Shown: positions 6,011 to 7,379 of the stretch, in pieces
How positions within the stretch are numbered: position 1 is the first letter of the stretch
Layout: each line of letters begins with the position of its first letter
Source of the DNA: Flavobacteriales bacterium
GTDB lineage: Bacteria; Bacteroidota; Bacteroidia; Flavobacteriales_D; Sanyastnellaceae
Assembly (NCBI GenBank): GCA_947464885.1
Contig: CANHYZ010000095.1
Location: forward strand, 1 to 7,379
Length of the DNA stretch: 7,379 nucleotides
Reading direction: 5' to 3'
The notes under the pieces: generated by a model
The model's input: only the letters and a program-made list of their open reading frames with translations
Databases searched by the model: none
What the model was told of the DNA's origin: nothing
Program-made: the position numbers and the translations under genes

Positions 6011-7379
6011 ATGCGAAACCTCCACTACTTAGGTCTGTTTATCCTTGCCACATTAGTTGAACTTCAACAAGCCAATTCACAGGTTTTTCCCGATGCTGCT
6101 TCACTTTCTACAGGCCAGGGCAACATTGGAGAACTAGACTCTGTTTGGTCGGCATCACCTTGGTTTGATAGTCCTCCGGGCAGTCCAAACGGACTTGTTT
6201 TCACACCGGCACTGATTAATAATTCCTGTGCACCCGGAGCCTGGGTCGATCCAACGCAATTGCCGCCACCGGTAAACAATGCTAATTGGATTACCGGTAA
6301 TGAAGGTCCTTGCGACAACAACCCTATTTCCGGTTTTCGTTTTTTCCGATTGACGTTAATCCTACCCGAAGAATGTGCAGGACAAAGCATTCTGACACCG
6401 GGAACGTATGTGCTGTATCTGAGTGGTTATGCCGACAATACAATAACCGACGTATTTGTGAACGGTACAAGCACAGGAATTAGCGGGGGTGATTTCACGT
6501 CCTCGGGATTTTTGGCCATGGAGCTCATGGGCCCATGGGTAGTGGGGACAAACTATGTAGATGTGTTGATTGAGAATTTCCCCGGTGGGGAGAACAATCC
6601 TTATGGGTTGTTGCTGGTCGCGGACAGCAATGCGGGATCTACCTCAGACTTGGATGGGGATGGTTTTTCGGATTTTGTGGATGAATGTCCTTGTCAGCCG
6701 GGGGTTGAAAATGGTTGTAATCCGGAAACTATAAGCAATACGATTTGCTTTGGTGAGAGTCTGCTACTCTCATCACCCATTGTGGGTGCTTACTTATGGA
6801 GCAACTCCTCCACAGAATCAAGCATTTTAGTAAGTCCTACCGAGGCCACGACATACACTCTAAGCGTAACGGATAACAATGGATTAACGTGGGATTTCAC
6901 CTATGAAGTGGAGGTGTTTCCGCTCATACAAACGTCAACCTCTATAACGCTGTGTGCAGACTCCACAATAGTCATCAATGGTCAGCTGATTAATGAAACG
7001 GGGGTATATACCCTAGCTTATACTTCGTGGACAGGCTGCGACTCTCTTGTGACTATGGAGGTGGATATAATACCCACCTTTGAAACGTTGCAGCAGTGGG
7101 AGTTGTGCGCGGGCGATACGTTTTACTTGGGAGGACAAGCCTTCATGCAGAATGGCGTCTATGAGGTACTCCTAAGCTCGTCAGCCGGGTGCGACAGTTT
7201 GATTCGCTTGAATCTGTCACTCAACGATTGTAGTGGTCCGTGCTACTTGCGCTATCCCAACATCATCACAGCGAATGATGACGGCCTCAACGATAGTTTT
7301 GACCTGAGTGAGCAGGGCTGCACACCGAAAGATTTTAAGTTGACCATTTTCAACCGATGGGGAAGTCAGATTTTTGAGT
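6011..7379 (+). CDS. Secreted T9SS type B cargo protein with gliding-motility-associated C-terminal domain, partial at C-terminus
   Basis: The frame opens at ATG 6011 (in-frame stop TGA at 5963-5965 and no earlier ATG) and runs 456 codons off the right edge. Residues 1-23 form a signal peptide, with Glu17 unusually placed near its hydrophobic end and Gln24 after the predicted cut. Residues 24 to about 205 are a beta-rich domain (TPGTYVLYLSGYADNTITDV), perhaps carbohydrate-binding-like, with no family I can name. D213-LDGDGFSDFVDECPC is a thrombospondin type 3-like calcium motif. A PKD/Ig-like segment (ICFGESLLL from 245) is followed by two related segments beginning LCADS (314) and LCAGD (365), each ending GCDSL. 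From about Cys411, YPNIITANDDGLNDSF and then LTIFNRWGSQIFE match the CHU_C/TIGR04131 type B sorting domain, which directs export by T9SS and attachment to the cell surface. Roughly 40-50 residues are missing. No exact TAnnTTTG box lies in 5890-6010, so its promoter is unknown. Confidence 0.92.
   Translation, partial: MRNLHYLGLFILATLVELQQANSQVFPDAASLSTGQGNIGELDSVWSASPWFDSPPGSPNGLVFTPALINNSCAPGAWVDPTQLPPPVNNANWITGNEGPCDNNPISGFRFFRLTLILPEECAGQSILTPGTYVLYLSGYADNTITDVFVNGTSTGISGGDFTSSGFLAMELMGPWVVGTNYVDVLIENFPGGENNPYGLLLVADSNAGSTSDLDGDGFSDFVDECPCQPGVENGCNPETISNTICFGESLLLSSPIVGAYLWSNSSTESSILVSPTEATTYTLSVTDNNGLTWDFTYEVEVFPLIQTSTSITLCADSTIVINGQLINETGVYTLAYTSWTGCDSLVTMEVDIIPTFETLQQWELCAGDTFYLGGQAFMQNGVYEVLLSSSAGCDSLIRLNLSLNDCSGPCYLRYPNIITANDDGLNDSFDLSEQGCTPKDFKLTIFNRWGSQIFE

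Noticed and set aside
6064..6390. Minus-strand open frame of 108 codons
   Set aside because: Antisense to the N-terminal half of the T9SS cargo protein, with no domain features.

Overview
The window comes from a member of the Bacteroidota, probably a free-living Flavobacteriia- or Chitinophagia-like lineage; the genus cannot be named from sequence alone. Three signs support this: exact matches to the Bacteroidota sigma factor promoter (TAnnTTTG, once with a TTTG box 19 nt upstream), a type B type IX secretion (T9SS) C-terminal domain of the gliding-motility (CHU_C) kind, and giant surface proteins built from SprB-like, Ig-like and metal-binding modules. No phage, transposon or CRISPR signature was found.

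Layout. (1) Positions 1-3843, minus strand: the first 1281 codons of a very large secreted modular protein, running off the left edge. From the N-terminus it has a signal peptide, a probable beta-propeller-like region, three Ig-like repeats (the third interrupted by a separate domain of about 190 residues), four tandem 66-residue MopE-type Asp/Cys repeats, and the beginning of a SprB-type repeat. (2) Positions 3844-3970: a 127-bp divergent intergenic region with one exact TAnnTTTG box on each strand, each facing its own gene. (3) Positions 3971-5584, plus strand: a complete exported serine hydrolase of the beta-lactamase/S12 class with a C-terminal DUF3471-like domain. (4) Positions 5581-5778: a heptanucleotide tandem repeat that starts on the stop codon, then a consensus promoter. 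(5) Positions 5779-5889: tRNA-Arg(ACG) and a textbook intrinsic terminator. (6) Positions 5890-6010: 121 bp with no convincing promoter. (7) Positions 6011-7379, plus strand: a second T9SS type B cargo protein, cut by the right edge inside its C-terminal sorting domain.

The three proteins all carry signal peptides and should act in the periplasm or on the cell surface, but nothing shows that they form one pathway. The two large ones look like surface or adhesion proteins, and the hydrolase is a separate divergent unit. The tRNA has its own promoter and terminator and splits the right half into independent units. No clearly new system is evident. The points most worth a second look are the domain nested inside an Ig-like repeat, the homogeneous 198-bp tandem array, the possible leaderless start of the hydrolase, and the heptamer array at its stop codon.
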